Shown: one piece after another, positions 15,725 to 24,516 of the stretch
How the letters are laid out: each line of letters starts with the position of its first letter
Position numbering within the stretch: position 1 is the first letter of the stretch
NCBI RefSeq assembly: GCF_036346595.1
Contig: NZ_CP107834.1
Span: 2,914,001-2,978,000 of the forward strand
Origin: Streptomyces sp. NBC_00525
GTDB lineage: Bacteria > Actinomycetota > Actinomycetes > Streptomycetales > Streptomycetaceae
Reading direction: 5' to 3'
DNA: 64,000 bases
Notes under the pieces: model-generated
The model's database searches: none
The model's input: the letters and a program-made list of their open reading frames with translations, nothing else
Told to the model about the DNA's origin: nothing
Translations under genes and position numbers: made by a program

Positions 15725-17040
15725 CGGGCGTTCCTCGGGTCGTGGGGGGTTCGGGCGGACGGTTCGGGGTTTCCGCAGTCGCGGTCCGGGAAGACCCAGG
15801 CGCGGAACAGCAGGAACCGCAGCACCGTCGCCGCGAGGTTGGCCGCGACCAGGACGGCGAGTTCGGTGCTGTGCGAGGGCGAGCCGGAGGCGGCGCCCAG
15901 GGCCGCCAGCGAGCCGCTGGTCAGGGCGAGACCGATGGCGAAGACCACGAGGCCCTGCGCCTGGTGGCGGACCGCGCCGCCCCGGCCGCGTACACCGAAG
16001 GTGAGCCTCCGGTTCGCCGCCGTGTTGGCGACGGCCGAGACCAGCAGCGCGGCCCCGTTGGCGAGCTGGGGCCCGGCGCCGAGCCGGAAGAGGGAGTACA
16101 GGGCCAGATAGAACAGCGTGGACAGGGCGCCCACGACACAGAACCCGACGAGCTGCCGGGCCAGGCCGCCGGGCACCCCGCCGATCGCCCGGTCGCGCGG
16201 ATCGTCCCCGAAGGGCCGGGCCAGCCGGTCCAGCGGCAGCGCGCCCACGGCCAGCGCGCGGCCCACCCGCCACACGCCCTTGAGGTCCTCGGTAGCGGTG
16301 CGCACGATGTGGACCGTGGAGTCGGGGTCGTCGACCCAGTCGACGGGCACCTCGTGGATGCGCAGCCCCGCCCGCTCGGCGAGCACCAGCATCTCGGTGT
16401 CGAAGAACCAGCCGGTGTCCTCGACCATGGGCAGCAGCCGCTGCGCGACCTCGCGCCGGATCGCCTTGAACCCGCACTGCGCGTCGCTGAACCGGGCGGC
16501 CAGCGAGGACCGCAGGATGATGTTGTAGGCCCGCGAGATGAACTCCCGCTTCGTCCCGCGCACCACCCGCGAACTGCGGGCGAGCCGGGAGCCGATGGCG
16601 AGGTCCGAGTGGCCGGAGATCAGCGGCGCGACCAGCGGCAGCAGCGCGTTGAGGTCGGTGGACAGATCCACGTCCATGTACGCGAGCACCGGCGCGTCCG
16701 AGCCCGTCCACACGGTACGCAGCGCCCGCCCGCGCCCCTTCTCCTCCAGCCGGAACGACCGCACCCCGGGCAGCGACCGCGCCAGCCGCTCCGCCACCTC
16801 GGGCGTCCGGTCGGTGCTGGCGTTGTCGGCGACGGTGATCCGGAAGGCGTACGGGAAGGTGCGCGCGAGATGCTCGTGCAGCCGCAGCACGCACGGTTCG
16901 AGGTCCTTCTCCTCGTTGTGGACGGGTACCACCACATCGAGCACGGGCGCACCCGCCGCACCGGGCGCTCCGGCCGCGGCCGCTCCGGCCAGGAGGTGGT
17001 CCCTGGCCGGCAGGGCACTCCAAGGGGTCTCTGTTCGCAT
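15721..17040 (-). CDS. Dolichyl-phosphate-mannose-synthase-like GT2 fused to GtrA domain
   Basis: A 439-aa fusion. Residues 40-270 form a GT-A fold glycosyltransferase with opening VLDVVVPVHNEEKDLE, the metal-binding DVDLST motif (LAYMDVDLSTDLNALLPL) and the acceptor-side DAQCGFKAIRR motif; this is the polyprenyl-phosphate sugar synthase type. From about residue 300 a GtrA-like domain with four membrane helices follows (LVGFCVVGALSTLFYLALY, then NRRLTFGV), which may flip or anchor the lipid-linked sugar. The start is ATG at 17040; an in-frame ORF continues upstream to 17190 but would overlap the divergent methyltransferase start. It overlaps the downstream GT39 gene. Confidence 0.85.
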   Translation of the reverse strand: MRTETPWSALPARDHLLAGAAAAGAPGAAGAPVLDVVVPVHNEEKDLEPCVLRLHEHLARTFPYAFRITVADNASTDRTPEVAERLARSLPGVRSFRLEEKGRGRALRTVWTGSDAPVLAYMDVDLSTDLNALLPLVAPLISGHSDLAIGSRLARSSRVVRGTKREFISRAYNIILRSSLAARFSDAQCGFKAIRREVAQRLLPMVEDTGWFFDTEMLVLAERAGLRIHEVPVDWVDDPDSTVHIVRTATEDLKGVWRVGRALAVGALPLDRLARPFGDDPRDRAIGGVPGGLARQLVGFCVVGALSTLFYLALYSLFRLGAGPQLANGAALLVSAVANTAANRRLTFGVRGRGGAVRHQAQGLVVFAIGLALTSGSLAALGAASGSPSHSTELAVLVAANLAATVLRFLLFRAWVFPDRDCGNPEPSARTPHDPRNAR

Positions 17041-17170
17041 GGCATCGACCGTCGCCAACGGCCCTGTCACGAGCGTGTGCCAGACCTGTGGTGGGCCTGT
17101 GAGCGGCTCACGCGCCGGACGGAGGAAAAGGGGTTTGACGGCTCCCGGCGGGCGGTGCTGGAGTCTGCGG

Positions 17171-17911
17171 GTGGACAGCATCCCCGCCAACCGGCGGCTC
17201 TGGAACAGGATCAGCGGCGCCTACCAGCGACGGCACGATCCGCAGATCGGCGCCTCGCCCCGGCTGTGGGGCATGTACTCGATCCCCGACGCGGAGCTGG
17301 GGGCGCTGGGCGACGTCACCGGCAAGCGCGTCCTGGAGCTCGGCTGCGGCGCCGGCCAGTGGTCCCGGGCGCTCGCAGCCGAGGGCGCGACCGTGGTCGG
17401 GATGGACCTGTCCGAGGCCCAGCTCGCGGCGGCGGCCGGGGCGATGGGGGCGGACCGGTACGCGCTGGTGCAGGGCGCCGCCGAACAGCTGCCGTTCGCC
17501 GACCACGCCTTCGACCTGGTCTTCTGCGACTTCGGCGGCCTCAGCTGGGCGCCCGCGCGACTGGCGGTGCCGCAGGCCGCGCGGGTCCTCGCTCCGGGCG
17601 GGCGCCTGGTGTTGAACGTCGCCGCCCCCTGGTTCGAGGTCTGCTACGACGAAGCCGCGGAGCGCGTCACCACCACGCTCCAGAAGCCCTACTTCGGCCT
17701 GGACACCATCGCCGAGGACGACGACGCGACCAGCTACCAGCTCACCTACGGCGACTGGGTCAGGGTCCTGCGCGGCGCGGGCCTCGTCATCGACGACCTC
17801 ATCGAACCCCGCCCCGACGCCGCGGTGCTCAACGGCTACAACCCGACGGACCCGCCGGACTGGGCCCACCACTGGCCGGCGGAAATGCTCTGGGTGACCC
17901 ACAAGCCGTAG
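17171..17911 (+). CDS. Class I SAM-dependent methyltransferase
   Basis: A 246-aa methyltransferase. Motif I is VLELGCGAGQWSRALA at about residues 53-68, the acidic end of strand 2 is GMDLSEAQL, and motif II/III is FDLVFCDFGGLSW. The substrate is not recognisable; small-molecule methyltransferases of this type are common. The start is GTG at 17171, with ctggag upstream. The coding end overlaps the convergent histidine-kinase gene by 83 bp (17829-17911), which is unusual. Both ends are supported by typical sequence only up to the overlap. Confidence 0.8.
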   Translation: MDSIPANRRLWNRISGAYQRRHDPQIGASPRLWGMYSIPDAELGALGDVTGKRVLELGCGAGQWSRALAAEGATVVGMDLSEAQLAAAAGAMGADRYALVQGAAEQLPFADHAFDLVFCDFGGLSWAPARLAVPQAARVLAPGGRLVLNVAAPWFEVCYDEAAERVTTTLQKPYFGLDTIAEDDDATSYQLTYGDWVRVLRGAGLVIDDLIEPRPDAAVLNGYNPTDPPDWAHHWPAEMLWVTHKP

Positions 17912-19484
17912 CGCCCCGCTCGGCGGGCAGCCGTACCGCGAACACCGTTTCGCCCGGCGCCGACCGCACCTGCGCCGTGCCGCCGTGGGCCGTCACCACC
18001 GCCCGCACGATGGCCAGACCCAGGCCCGTGGAGCCGGCGTGGCGGGAGCGGGAGGCGTCGCCCCGGGTGAAGCGCTCGAAGATGTGTGGCACGAGGTCCG
18101 CGGGGATGCCGGGGCCGTCGTCCTGGATCTCCACCGTGACCCAGGGCAGGTCCGGGCCGGCCAGGACGCGGGCCGTGACCGTGGTGCCGGGCGGGGTGTG
18201 CGAGCGCGCGTTGGCCAGCAGGTTGACCAGCACCTGATGGATGCGGGTGGCGTCGGCGCGGACCATGGCGGGGGTGTCGGGCAGATCGAGCCGCCAGTGC
18301 CGGGCCGGTCCGGGGGCGGTGGGGCCGGTGTCGGTGGCGCCGGTGGTCGCGGGGCCGGTGGTGTCCGCCGCGCGGGCGTCGCTCAGCGCGTCCACGACGA
18401 GCGGCGAGAGATCGGTGGTCCCGTACGAGAGCGGCCGGCCGGCGTCCAGGCGGGCCAGCAGGAGCAGGTCCTCGACCATGCCCGTCATGCGCCGCGCCTC
18501 GGACTCGATGCGGCCCAGGGCGTGCCGGGTGTCCGGACCGGTCTCCTCGCCGCCGCGCCGGGTGAGTTCGGCGTAGCCGCGGATCGAGGCCAGCGGGGTG
18601 CGCAGTTCGTGGCTGGCGTCCGCGACGAACCGGCGCACCCGTGTCTCGCTGCGCTGCCGCGCGTCCAGGGCGGAGCCGACGTGGCCCAGCATCCGGTTGA
18701 GCGCGGCGCCGACCTGGCCGACCTCCGTGCGCGGGTCCGCCTCGGCGTCCGGGACGCGTTCCAGGAGGGCGACCTCACCGCTGTGCAGGGGCAGTTCGGA
18801 GACCCTGGTCGCGGTGGCGGCGACCCGGCGCAGCGGGCGCAGGGCGACCCCGACGATGACGGTGCCCGCGATCCCGGCGGCGACCAGCCCGGCGCCGGTC
18901 ACACAGACCTCGACCAGGATCAGGGTGCTGAGCGCGCGGCTCACCTCGGCGGTGGGGATGCCGACGAGGACCGTGCCGCCGTCGTGGAGGGGCACCGCGC
19001 GGACCCGGTAGCCGCCCAGGCCGGGCAGCTCGACGTCGTGCGCGCGGCGGTCCGCCGTGACACCGGCCGCCGTCAGGGCCTCGCGCTGGGCGGCGGTGAG
19101 CGGTTCGGTGTTCTCGCCGGCGTCGAACCCGCCGTCCTTCACGACGGCCGAGTCCGCGATCCGGCCGTCCTCGACGAGCGCGCCGAACGTCCGCAGCGGC
19201 TGGCCGCCCATGCCGATGAACCCGAGCGGGTCGCGCTCCGGGACGACGATGGGGACGGCCGGGGCGCCCGGCGCCTTGAGCCCGCCCGGCTTCGGGCCCG
19301 GCAGCCGCTCCGCCCGGACCGCGATGTCCCGCAGCTGGTCGTCCAGCTTCCCGTACAGATAGCTGTGGTAGGCGATCGCGGTCACCACGCCGATCACGGC
19401 GGCGACGACCGCGATCAGCGTCACCGCCGAGACCACGAGCCGGGTGCGCAGGGTCCACGGCCGCCGCCGCACTCCGCTAATCAC
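17829..19484 (-). CDS. Two-component sensor histidine kinase
   Basis: A 551-aa membrane sensor. Helix 1 spans residues 17-39, the extracytoplasmic sensor residues 40-185, helix 2 about 186-213, then HAMP. HisKA has the phosphorylated histidine H292 in ASHELRTPLASIRGY. HATPase follows with N-box residues NLLANARSHT (421-430), G1 box DDGPGIP (455-461) and G2 box GSTGLGLAIV. A Gly/Pro/Ser-rich tail of about 25 residues past residue 525 lies in the overlap with the convergent methyltransferase. It starts eight bases inside the response-regulator gene and acts with it. The stimulus is unknown. Confidence 0.9.
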   Translation of the reverse strand: MISGVRRRPWTLRTRLVVSAVTLIAVVAAVIGVVTAIAYHSYLYGKLDDQLRDIAVRAERLPGPKPGGLKAPGAPAVPIVVPERDPLGFIGMGGQPLRTFGALVEDGRIADSAVVKDGGFDAGENTEPLTAAQREALTAAGVTADRRAHDVELPGLGGYRVRAVPLHDGGTVLVGIPTAEVSRALSTLILVEVCVTGAGLVAAGIAGTVIVGVALRPLRRVAATATRVSELPLHSGEVALLERVPDAEADPRTEVGQVGAALNRMLGHVGSALDARQRSETRVRRFVADASHELRTPLASIRGYAELTRRGGEETGPDTRHALGRIESEARRMTGMVEDLLLLARLDAGRPLSYGTTDLSPLVVDALSDARAADTTGPATTGATDTGPTAPGPARHWRLDLPDTPAMVRADATRIHQVLVNLLANARSHTPPGTTVTARVLAGPDLPWVTVEIQDDGPGIPADLVPHIFERFTRGDASRSRHAGSTGLGLAIVRAVVTAHGGTAQVRSAPGETVFAVRLPAERGATACGSPRAFPPASGGPSPAGPSGCSR

Positions 19485-20217
19485 CGGGCTTGATCAGGTA
19501 CCCCGCCCCGCGCCGGGTGTGGATCATGGGCGTGCGGCCCGCGTCGATCTTCTTGCGCAGATAGGAGATGTACAGCTCGACCACGTTGGCCTGGCCGCCG
19601 AAGTCGTAGTTCCAGACCCGGTCCAGGATCTGCGCCTTGCTGAGCACCCGGCGCGGATTGCGCATCAGGAACCGCAGCAGCTCGAACTCGGTCGCCGTCA
19701 GATGGATGCCCGTGCCGCCCCGGCTCACCTCGTGGCTGTCCTCGTCGAGCACCAGATCGCCCACGACGAGCCGCGACTCGCTGCGCGCCGTCGCCGTGGC
19801 CGAGCGGCGGATCAGCCCGCGCAGCCGGGCCACGACCTCCTCCAGGCTGAACGGCTTGGTGACGTAGTCGTCGCCGCCCGCCGTGAGCCCGGCGATCCGG
19901 TCCTCCACGGAGTCCCGCGCGGTCAGGAACAGCACCGGCACGTCGGACAGCTCCCGGCGCAGCCGGCCGAGGACGGCGAGCCCGTCCACGTCGGGCAGCA
20001 TCACGTCGAGGATCACCGCGTCCGGCCGGAACTCGCGGGCCGCCCGCACGGCACCGGCCCCGTCCCCGGCGCTGCGCACCTCCCAGCCCTCGTAGCGGAG
20101 CGCCATCGACAGCAGCTCCGTGAGCGAAGCCTCGTCGTCCACGACCAGGACCCGTACGGGGGTACGGTCCGGCCTGAGCAGTTCGGTACGCCCCTGGGGC
20201 GAGGTCGTCGTCGTCAT
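19477..20217 (-). CDS. OmpR/PhoB-family response regulator
   Basis: A 246-aa regulator. The receiver domain (residues 20-135) has the acidic pair DDEA at 27-30, phospho-acceptor D71 in LDVMLPD, T99 and K121 in TKPFS. The winged-helix DNA-binding domain covers about residues 148-243 (LTATEFELLRFLMRNP, VVELYISYLRKKID, TRRGAGYLI). It is the first gene of the operon, and the kinase start overlaps its end. The upstream gap (20218-20305) holds two CTCAG elements (minus strand) 33 bp apart, possible regulator sites. Confidence 0.92.
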   Translation of the reverse strand: MTTTTSPQGRTELLRPDRTPVRVLVVDDEASLTELLSMALRYEGWEVRSAGDGAGAVRAAREFRPDAVILDVMLPDVDGLAVLGRLRRELSDVPVLFLTARDSVEDRIAGLTAGGDDYVTKPFSLEEVVARLRGLIRRSATATARSESRLVVGDLVLDEDSHEVSRGGTGIHLTATEFELLRFLMRNPRRVLSKAQILDRVWNYDFGGQANVVELYISYLRKKIDAGRTPMIHTRRGAGYLIKPGD

Positions 20218-20305
20218 GACCCACAGCCTCGGAGACGGCTCTGAGAGAGTTCTTTCCCGTTTCTGTGAATTCCCTGAGAAAGCGGCGCCCCTGCTCTCCG
20301 GTTCC

Positions 20306-21193
20306 TCAGAGGCCGAACAGCGCCTTCGCGTTGTCGTGACAGACCGCCCGCAGCCAGTCGTCCCCGAGACCCAGCCGTTCCAGCGCCTCCAGTTGATGCG
20401 CGTACGGGTACGGGATGTTCGGGAAGTCCGTGCCCAGCAGGACGCGGTCGCCGAGGTCCGCCAGCCGGGGGAGCTCCGCCTCCGGGAACGGCATGAAGTC
20501 CTCGGTGAAGTCGGTGAACGCCATCGTGGTGTCCAGCCGCACCCCGGAATACCTCTCCGCGAGCGTCAGGAACTCCGCGTACTCCGGCATGCCCAGGTGC
20601 GCCACGATCAGCGGCAGCCGGGGATGGCGGGCCAGGACGCCGGCGATGGGGTCCGGGCCGGTGTGCCTGCCGGGCGCCGGGCCGGACCCGCAGTGCGTCA
20701 CGACCGGGACGCCCGCCTCCGCGAGCAGCCCCCAGACCGGGTCGAGCAGCGGATCGTTCGGGTCGTACCCGCCGACCTGGAGGTGCGCCTTGAAGACGCG
20801 GGCCCCCGCCTCGACGGCCTCCCGGACATAGCGCTCCGCGTCCGGTTCGGGGAAGAACGTCGCCGTGTGCAGGCAGTCGGGGGTCCGCGCGGCGAACTCC
20901 GCCGACCAGCCGTTCAGCCAGGCCGCCATGGCCGGCTTGTGCGGATAGAGCATCGACGTGAAGCGCAGCACCCCGAACGAGCGGAGCAGGGCGAGCCGTT
21001 CCTCCTCCTCGTGCCGGTAGGTGATCGGCCACTCCATGCCGGTGAGCGGCCCCGCCGAGTCGAAGTACGCCCAGACCTTGCGCAGCACCCGCTCCGGCAT
21101 GAAGTGCGTGTGTACGTCGATGAGGCCGGGCAGCCCGAGCCGCTGCCGGAACCGCACCACGTCGTCGCGTTCGTCGCCCATGCGGCCGACCAT
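20306..21193 (-). CDS. Amidohydrolase-family (ACMSD-like) metal-dependent hydrolase
   Basis: A 295-aa TIM-barrel hydrolase or decarboxylase of the amidohydrolase-2 group. The metal ligands are visible: IDVHTHFMPE near residue 25, VFKAHLQVGG, VTHCGSGPAPG, IVAHLGMPEY and LLGTDFPNIPYP. C-terminal DNAKALFGL is typical of the group. It begins one base after the stop of the DUF2797 gene (TGA then ATG at 21193), so it is translationally coupled. Members decarboxylate or hydrolyse aromatic and heterocyclic acids; the substrate here is unknown. Confidence 0.85.
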   Translation of the reverse strand: MVGRMGDERDDVVRFRQRLGLPGLIDVHTHFMPERVLRKVWAYFDSAGPLTGMEWPITYRHEEEERLALLRSFGVLRFTSMLYPHKPAMAAWLNGWSAEFAARTPDCLHTATFFPEPDAERYVREAVEAGARVFKAHLQVGGYDPNDPLLDPVWGLLAEAGVPVVTHCGSGPAPGRHTGPDPIAGVLARHPRLPLIVAHLGMPEYAEFLTLAERYSGVRLDTTMAFTDFTEDFMPFPEAELPRLADLGDRVLLGTDFPNIPYPYAHQLEALERLGLGDDWLRAVCHDNAKALFGL

Positions 21194-21194
21194 C

Positions 21195-22121
21195 TCAGAA
21201 CAGCCCGTCCTGCGCCCCGCCGCCCCCCACCGCGACGGCCGGGAGGCTCACCCCGGTGGTGCCCGCGCCGGCCGCCGCCAGCGTCCAGCCGCTCATCAGC
21301 CGGGTGTCGAGGACGAGGATGCCCTGCGCGCCCGTGTCCAGATGCAGGTCGGGCCCGGCCGCCGCGACCAGCCGCCCCACGACCGCGCCCCCGTCCACGA
21401 GCCCGGTCACGGCCCGGACCGGACGCGGCGGACCCGGAGCCGTGCCGGTCCCGGCCCGCGCGCCCGCAGCCGCCGCCAGGCCGAAGATCCCCGCGTGGTC
21501 CACCGGAGCGCACGGCAGGCGTTCCAGCGCCTCCGGCCAGGCCCCGCCGCCCTCCAGGGCCACCACCCGCCCGTACAGCTCCGTCACCTCGGCGGCCCTC
21601 ACCGCCGGGTCCGGCAGCTCCGCCCGCACCGCCCGCTTGCGCGCGTACGGGATGCGGTCCGGGACGCCGAGCGCCGCCCGCAGCACCTCCTCCGCCCGGC
21701 GCGCCGCCATCAGCGGGCCGCGCCCCAGCCAGCTGAAGACCACCGCCCCCTGCTCCCGCAGCCGGGCCGCTCCGCGCTCCTCGGCGGTGATCCCGACCTT
21801 CACCAGGCCGGGCCCGAACCACGCCAGATACACCCGGTACGTGCGGGGGTCGTCCGGGATCGTGTCGGCGGCCACCGAGCGCGCCCGGTCGAGCCGCCCG
21901 CACTCCGCGCAGCGCCCGCCCGTGCTCCCGGCCGGGACCACCGCGGCCACCGGGCACGCGTTGCCCCGAGCCCCGGAACAGCGCCGCTCACCGGCCGCCC
22001 GGAAGCCGAACTCCGTCCCGTACGCCAGGGCGCTCGCCCGGCTCCGGTTCCCCTTGCGCCAACCGAGCGCGGGGCCCCCGGCATCCTCGGTCCAGCGGAG
22101 GCCGGTGCACTGCCAATCCAT
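21195..22121 (-). CDS. DUF2797 domain protein
   Basis: A 308-aa protein of the DUF2797 family, whose function is not established. A zinc-ribbon-like set of cysteines lies in residues 45-80 (RRCSGARGNACPV, then GRCAECGRLDRA). The central part has the family's AWFGPGLVKVGITAEERG motif, which resembles a GIY-YIG-like core. The ATG at 22121 is the only well-placed start. Coupled to the downstream amidohydrolase gene. Confidence 0.75.
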   Translation of the reverse strand: MDWQCTGLRWTEDAGGPALGWRKGNRSRASALAYGTEFGFRAAGERRCSGARGNACPVAAVVPAGSTGGRCAECGRLDRARSVAADTIPDDPRTYRVYLAWFGPGLVKVGITAEERGAARLREQGAVVFSWLGRGPLMAARRAEEVLRAALGVPDRIPYARKRAVRAELPDPAVRAAEVTELYGRVVALEGGGAWPEALERLPCAPVDHAGIFGLAAAAGARAGTGTAPGPPRPVRAVTGLVDGGAVVGRLVAAAGPDLHLDTGAQGILVLDTRLMSGWTLAAAGAGTTGVSLPAVAVGGGGAQDGLF

Positions 22122-22194
22122 GCGCGCACCCTACGGGCGGCCACCGACAACAGGAGCCCACCCCGATTCGCGCGAAAGGTCCTAGGATTCCCGC

Positions 22195-23139
22195 ATGGAC
22201 CTGACCGTGCAGGACGTGGACCGGTTCGAGGCGTCCAGGCGCCGCCTTGAGGCCATCGCCTACCGTCTCCTCGGTTCGGCGACCGAGGCCGAGGACGCCG
22301 TACAGGACACCTTCCTGCGCTGGCAGGCCGCCGACACCGAGCGGATCGAGGTCCCCGAGGCCTGGCTGACCAAGGTCCTCACCAACCTCTGCCTCAACCA
22401 GCTGACCTCCGCCCGCGCCCGGCGCGAGACCTATGTGGGCGCCTGGCTGCCCGAGCCGCTGCTTGCCGGGGACTCCATGCTGGGCCCCGCCGACACGGCC
22501 GAGCAGCGTGAGTCGGTCTCGTACGCCGTGCTCACGCTCATGGAGCGGCTGACGCCCGGCGAGCGGGCGGTCTATGTGCTGCGCGAGGCCTTCGGCTATC
22601 CGCACCGGGAGATCGCGGAGATCCTGGACCTCGGTGAATCCGCCGTCCAGCAGATCTACCACCGGGCGAAGAAGCACATCGCCGACGGCCGTACCCGCGC
22701 CGAGGTGGACGAGGCCGCCGCCCGCCGGATCATCAAGGAGTTCCTGCTCGCCGCCGCCGGCGGCCGTACCGAACCGTTGGTCGAACTGCTGACCTCGGAC
22801 GCGATCTCCATCGGGGACGGCGGCGGGAAGGTGCCGGCCGGCACCAAGCCGTTCCTGGGGGCGAAGGCCGTCGCGACGTTCATGCGCGGCCTGCTCAAGC
22901 CGGGCAAGGCGAAGACCGCGCTCACCGGCGGCTCCGTCGAGCTGCATCTGACGAACGCCAACGGCTCCGCGGCCGTCATCGCGGTCGCCGGGGACCGGGT
23001 CATCGGCGTCATGGCCATCGAGGTCACCGCCGAGGGCATCGCCTCCTTCCGCAACCAGGTCAACCCGGACAAGCTGGAGCGCGTGACGCGGCGCTGGGCG
23101 GCCATGGAACACGGAAAGCCGCTGCTCATGGCCTACTGA
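22195..23139 (+). CDS. ECF41-group sigma factor with SnoaL-like C-terminal domain (SigJ-like)
   Basis: A 314-aa extracytoplasmic-function sigma factor. Regions 2 and 4 occupy residues 15-165. The C-terminal extension of about 145 residues is the SnoaL-like regulatory domain of group ECF41. The three hallmark motifs are all seen: WLPEP (84-88), DGGGK (208-212) and NPDKL (290-294). In this group the extension replaces an anti-sigma factor. ECF41 genes are usually next to an oxidoreductase, epimerase or carboxymuconolactone-decarboxylase gene; an FAD oxidoreductase follows here after 167 bp. The start is ATG at 22195. Confidence 0.92.
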   Translation: MDLTVQDVDRFEASRRRLEAIAYRLLGSATEAEDAVQDTFLRWQAADTERIEVPEAWLTKVLTNLCLNQLTSARARRETYVGAWLPEPLLAGDSMLGPADTAEQRESVSYAVLTLMERLTPGERAVYVLREAFGYPHREIAEILDLGESAVQQIYHRAKKHIADGRTRAEVDEAAARRIIKEFLLAAAGGRTEPLVELLTSDAISIGDGGGKVPAGTKPFLGAKAVATFMRGLLKPGKAKTALTGGSVELHLTNANGSAAVIAVAGDRVIGVMAIEVTAEGIASFRNQVNPDKLERVTRRWAAMEHGKPLLMAY

Positions 23140-23170
23140 GCAACCGGTGACACACGTCACAACCCTCACC

Positions 23171-23196
23171 TGTCAGGAAAGCGCGGGCTGCTCGGT
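23171..23196 (+). promoter_or_regulatory. Candidate ECF41-type promoter for the FAD oxidoreductase gene
   Basis: TGTCA at 23171-23175, then 17 bp and CGGT at 23193-23196. Published ECF41 promoters have TGTCACA about 16-17 bp before CGTC, so this is a partial match in the expected gene context. Confidence 0.35.
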
Positions 23197-23223
23197 TCAA
23201 GGGGCGCACCACCCCAACGGGTC

Positions 23224-23237
23224 GTTTCACGTGAAAC
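23224..23237. other. parS: parS site (ParB binding), copy 1
   Basis: GTTTCACGTGAAAC is a perfect 14-bp palindrome identical to the streptomycete parS consensus, bound by ParB for chromosome segregation. Intergenic. Confidence 0.93.
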
Positions 23238-23251
23238 ACCGGCATCGAGCC

Positions 23252-23265
23252 GTTTCACGTGAAAC
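23252..23265. other. parS: parS site (ParB binding), copy 2
   Basis: A second perfect GTTTCACGTGAAAC, 28 bp after the first, in the leader of the FAD oxidoreductase gene. Confidence 0.93.
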
Positions 23266-23306
23266 GTCCCGGCCAGGACGGACCCGTGCGAGACAGGAGC
23301 AGGCAC

Positions 23307-24506
23307 ATGCAGCAGCACCGCATCATCGTCCTCGGAGCCGGCTACACCGGAGCGATCGCGGCGGGCCGCGTCGCCAAGCGGCTGCGCCGGGAGGACGTCA
23401 GCGTCACCCTCGTCAACGCGGAGCCCGACTTCGTCGAGCGCGTCCGCATGCACCAGCTCGCGGCCGGCCAGGACCTCACCCCCCGCCCCTTCTCCGAGAT
23501 GTTCGCGGGCACGGGCGTGGAGCTGAGGATCGGCCGGGTCACCGCCGTGGACGTCGAGCGCAAGGCCGTCACCGTCCAGGGCGCGGAGGGCCAGGAGGAG
23601 TTGGCGTACGACACCCTCGTCTACGCCCTCGGCAGCGCCTGGAACACCCAGGGCGTCCCCGGTTCCGCCGAGTACGCCTACGAGATCGCCGGCCGCCCCG
23701 GCGCGCTCCGGCTGCGCGACCGGCTGGCCGATCTGGCGCCCGGCCGGCCCGTGGTCGTCGTCGGCGGCGGGCTGACCGGCCTGGAGGCGGCGACCGAGTT
23801 CGCGGAGGCCCGCCCGGACCTCGACATCGCCCTCGCCGTGCGCGGCGGGCTCGGCGACTGGCTCTCGGACACCGGCCGCCGGCACCTCCGCAAGGTGGTC
23901 GACCGGCTGGGCATCACCGTCCACGAGCACACCCCGGTGGTGGAGGTCGGGGCCGGATACGTCACCACGGCCGGGGGCACGTCCCTCCCGGCGGAGGTCA
24001 CCGTCTGGACCACCGGCTTCGCGGTCCACCCGCTGGCAGCCGCCACCGCGCTGGAGACCGGCGAGAACGGGCAGATCGTGGTGGACGCGACCATGCGGTC
24101 GGTCTCGCACCCCGATGTGTACGCGATCGGGGACGCGGCCCTCGTCGCGGGCCCCGGTGGCAAGCCGCTGCGGATGTCCTGCGCCTCGGGCGTCCCCACC
24201 GCCTGGCAGGCGGCCGACGCGATCGCGGCCCGCCTCACCGGTACCAAGATCCCGTCCACCGCGCTGCGTTACTTCAACCAGTGCATCTCGCTGGGCCGCA
24301 AGGACGGGCTGATCCAGTACGTCACGGCCGACGACCGCGCGGTCCGGGCGGCCCTGCGGGGACGGCTCGCCGCCCTCTACAAGGAGCTGGTCTGCAAGGG
24401 TGCCGCCTGGGGCGTGGCGAACCCGACCACCGGGCTGCCGGTCCGCCGCCGCCCGGTCGCGGCTCAGCGCCCCCGGACCACGCCGGTGGCCGCCGAGCAG
24501 CGGTGA
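23307..24506 (+). CDS. FAD-dependent NADH-dehydrogenase-like oxidoreductase
   Basis: A 399-aa flavoprotein of the two-dinucleotide-binding-domain class. The FAD motif is IIVLGAGYTGAIAAGRVAKR at residues 5-24 and the NAD(P)H motif is VVVVGGGLTGLEAATEFAE near residues 149-168. A conserved CAIGD-like segment (VYAIGDAALV) binds FAD ribityl. The general architecture is that of type II NADH dehydrogenases, without an obvious membrane anchor. The start is ATG at 23307 with RBS acaggagc; the longer GTG-initiated frame would begin inside parS copy 2. Its neighbour is an ECF41 sigma factor, of which it is the likely target. Confidence 0.85.
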   Translation: MQQHRIIVLGAGYTGAIAAGRVAKRLRREDVSVTLVNAEPDFVERVRMHQLAAGQDLTPRPFSEMFAGTGVELRIGRVTAVDVERKAVTVQGAEGQEELAYDTLVYALGSAWNTQGVPGSAEYAYEIAGRPGALRLRDRLADLAPGRPVVVVGGGLTGLEAATEFAEARPDLDIALAVRGGLGDWLSDTGRRHLRKVVDRLGITVHEHTPVVEVGAGYVTTAGGTSLPAEVTVWTTGFAVHPLAAATALETGENGQIVVDATMRSVSHPDVYAIGDAALVAGPGGKPLRMSCASGVPTAWQAADAIAARLTGTKIPSTALRYFNQCISLGRKDGLIQYVTADDRAVRAALRGRLAALYKELVCKGAAWGVANPTTGLPVRRRPVAAQRPRTTPVAAEQR

Positions 24507-24516
24507 GCGAAGCCTG

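Noticed and set aside
16538..17170. Longer N-terminus for the SAM methyltransferase
   Set aside because: The extension is antisense to the GT2-GtrA gene and Arg/Ser-rich; GTG 17171 begins the recognisable domain.
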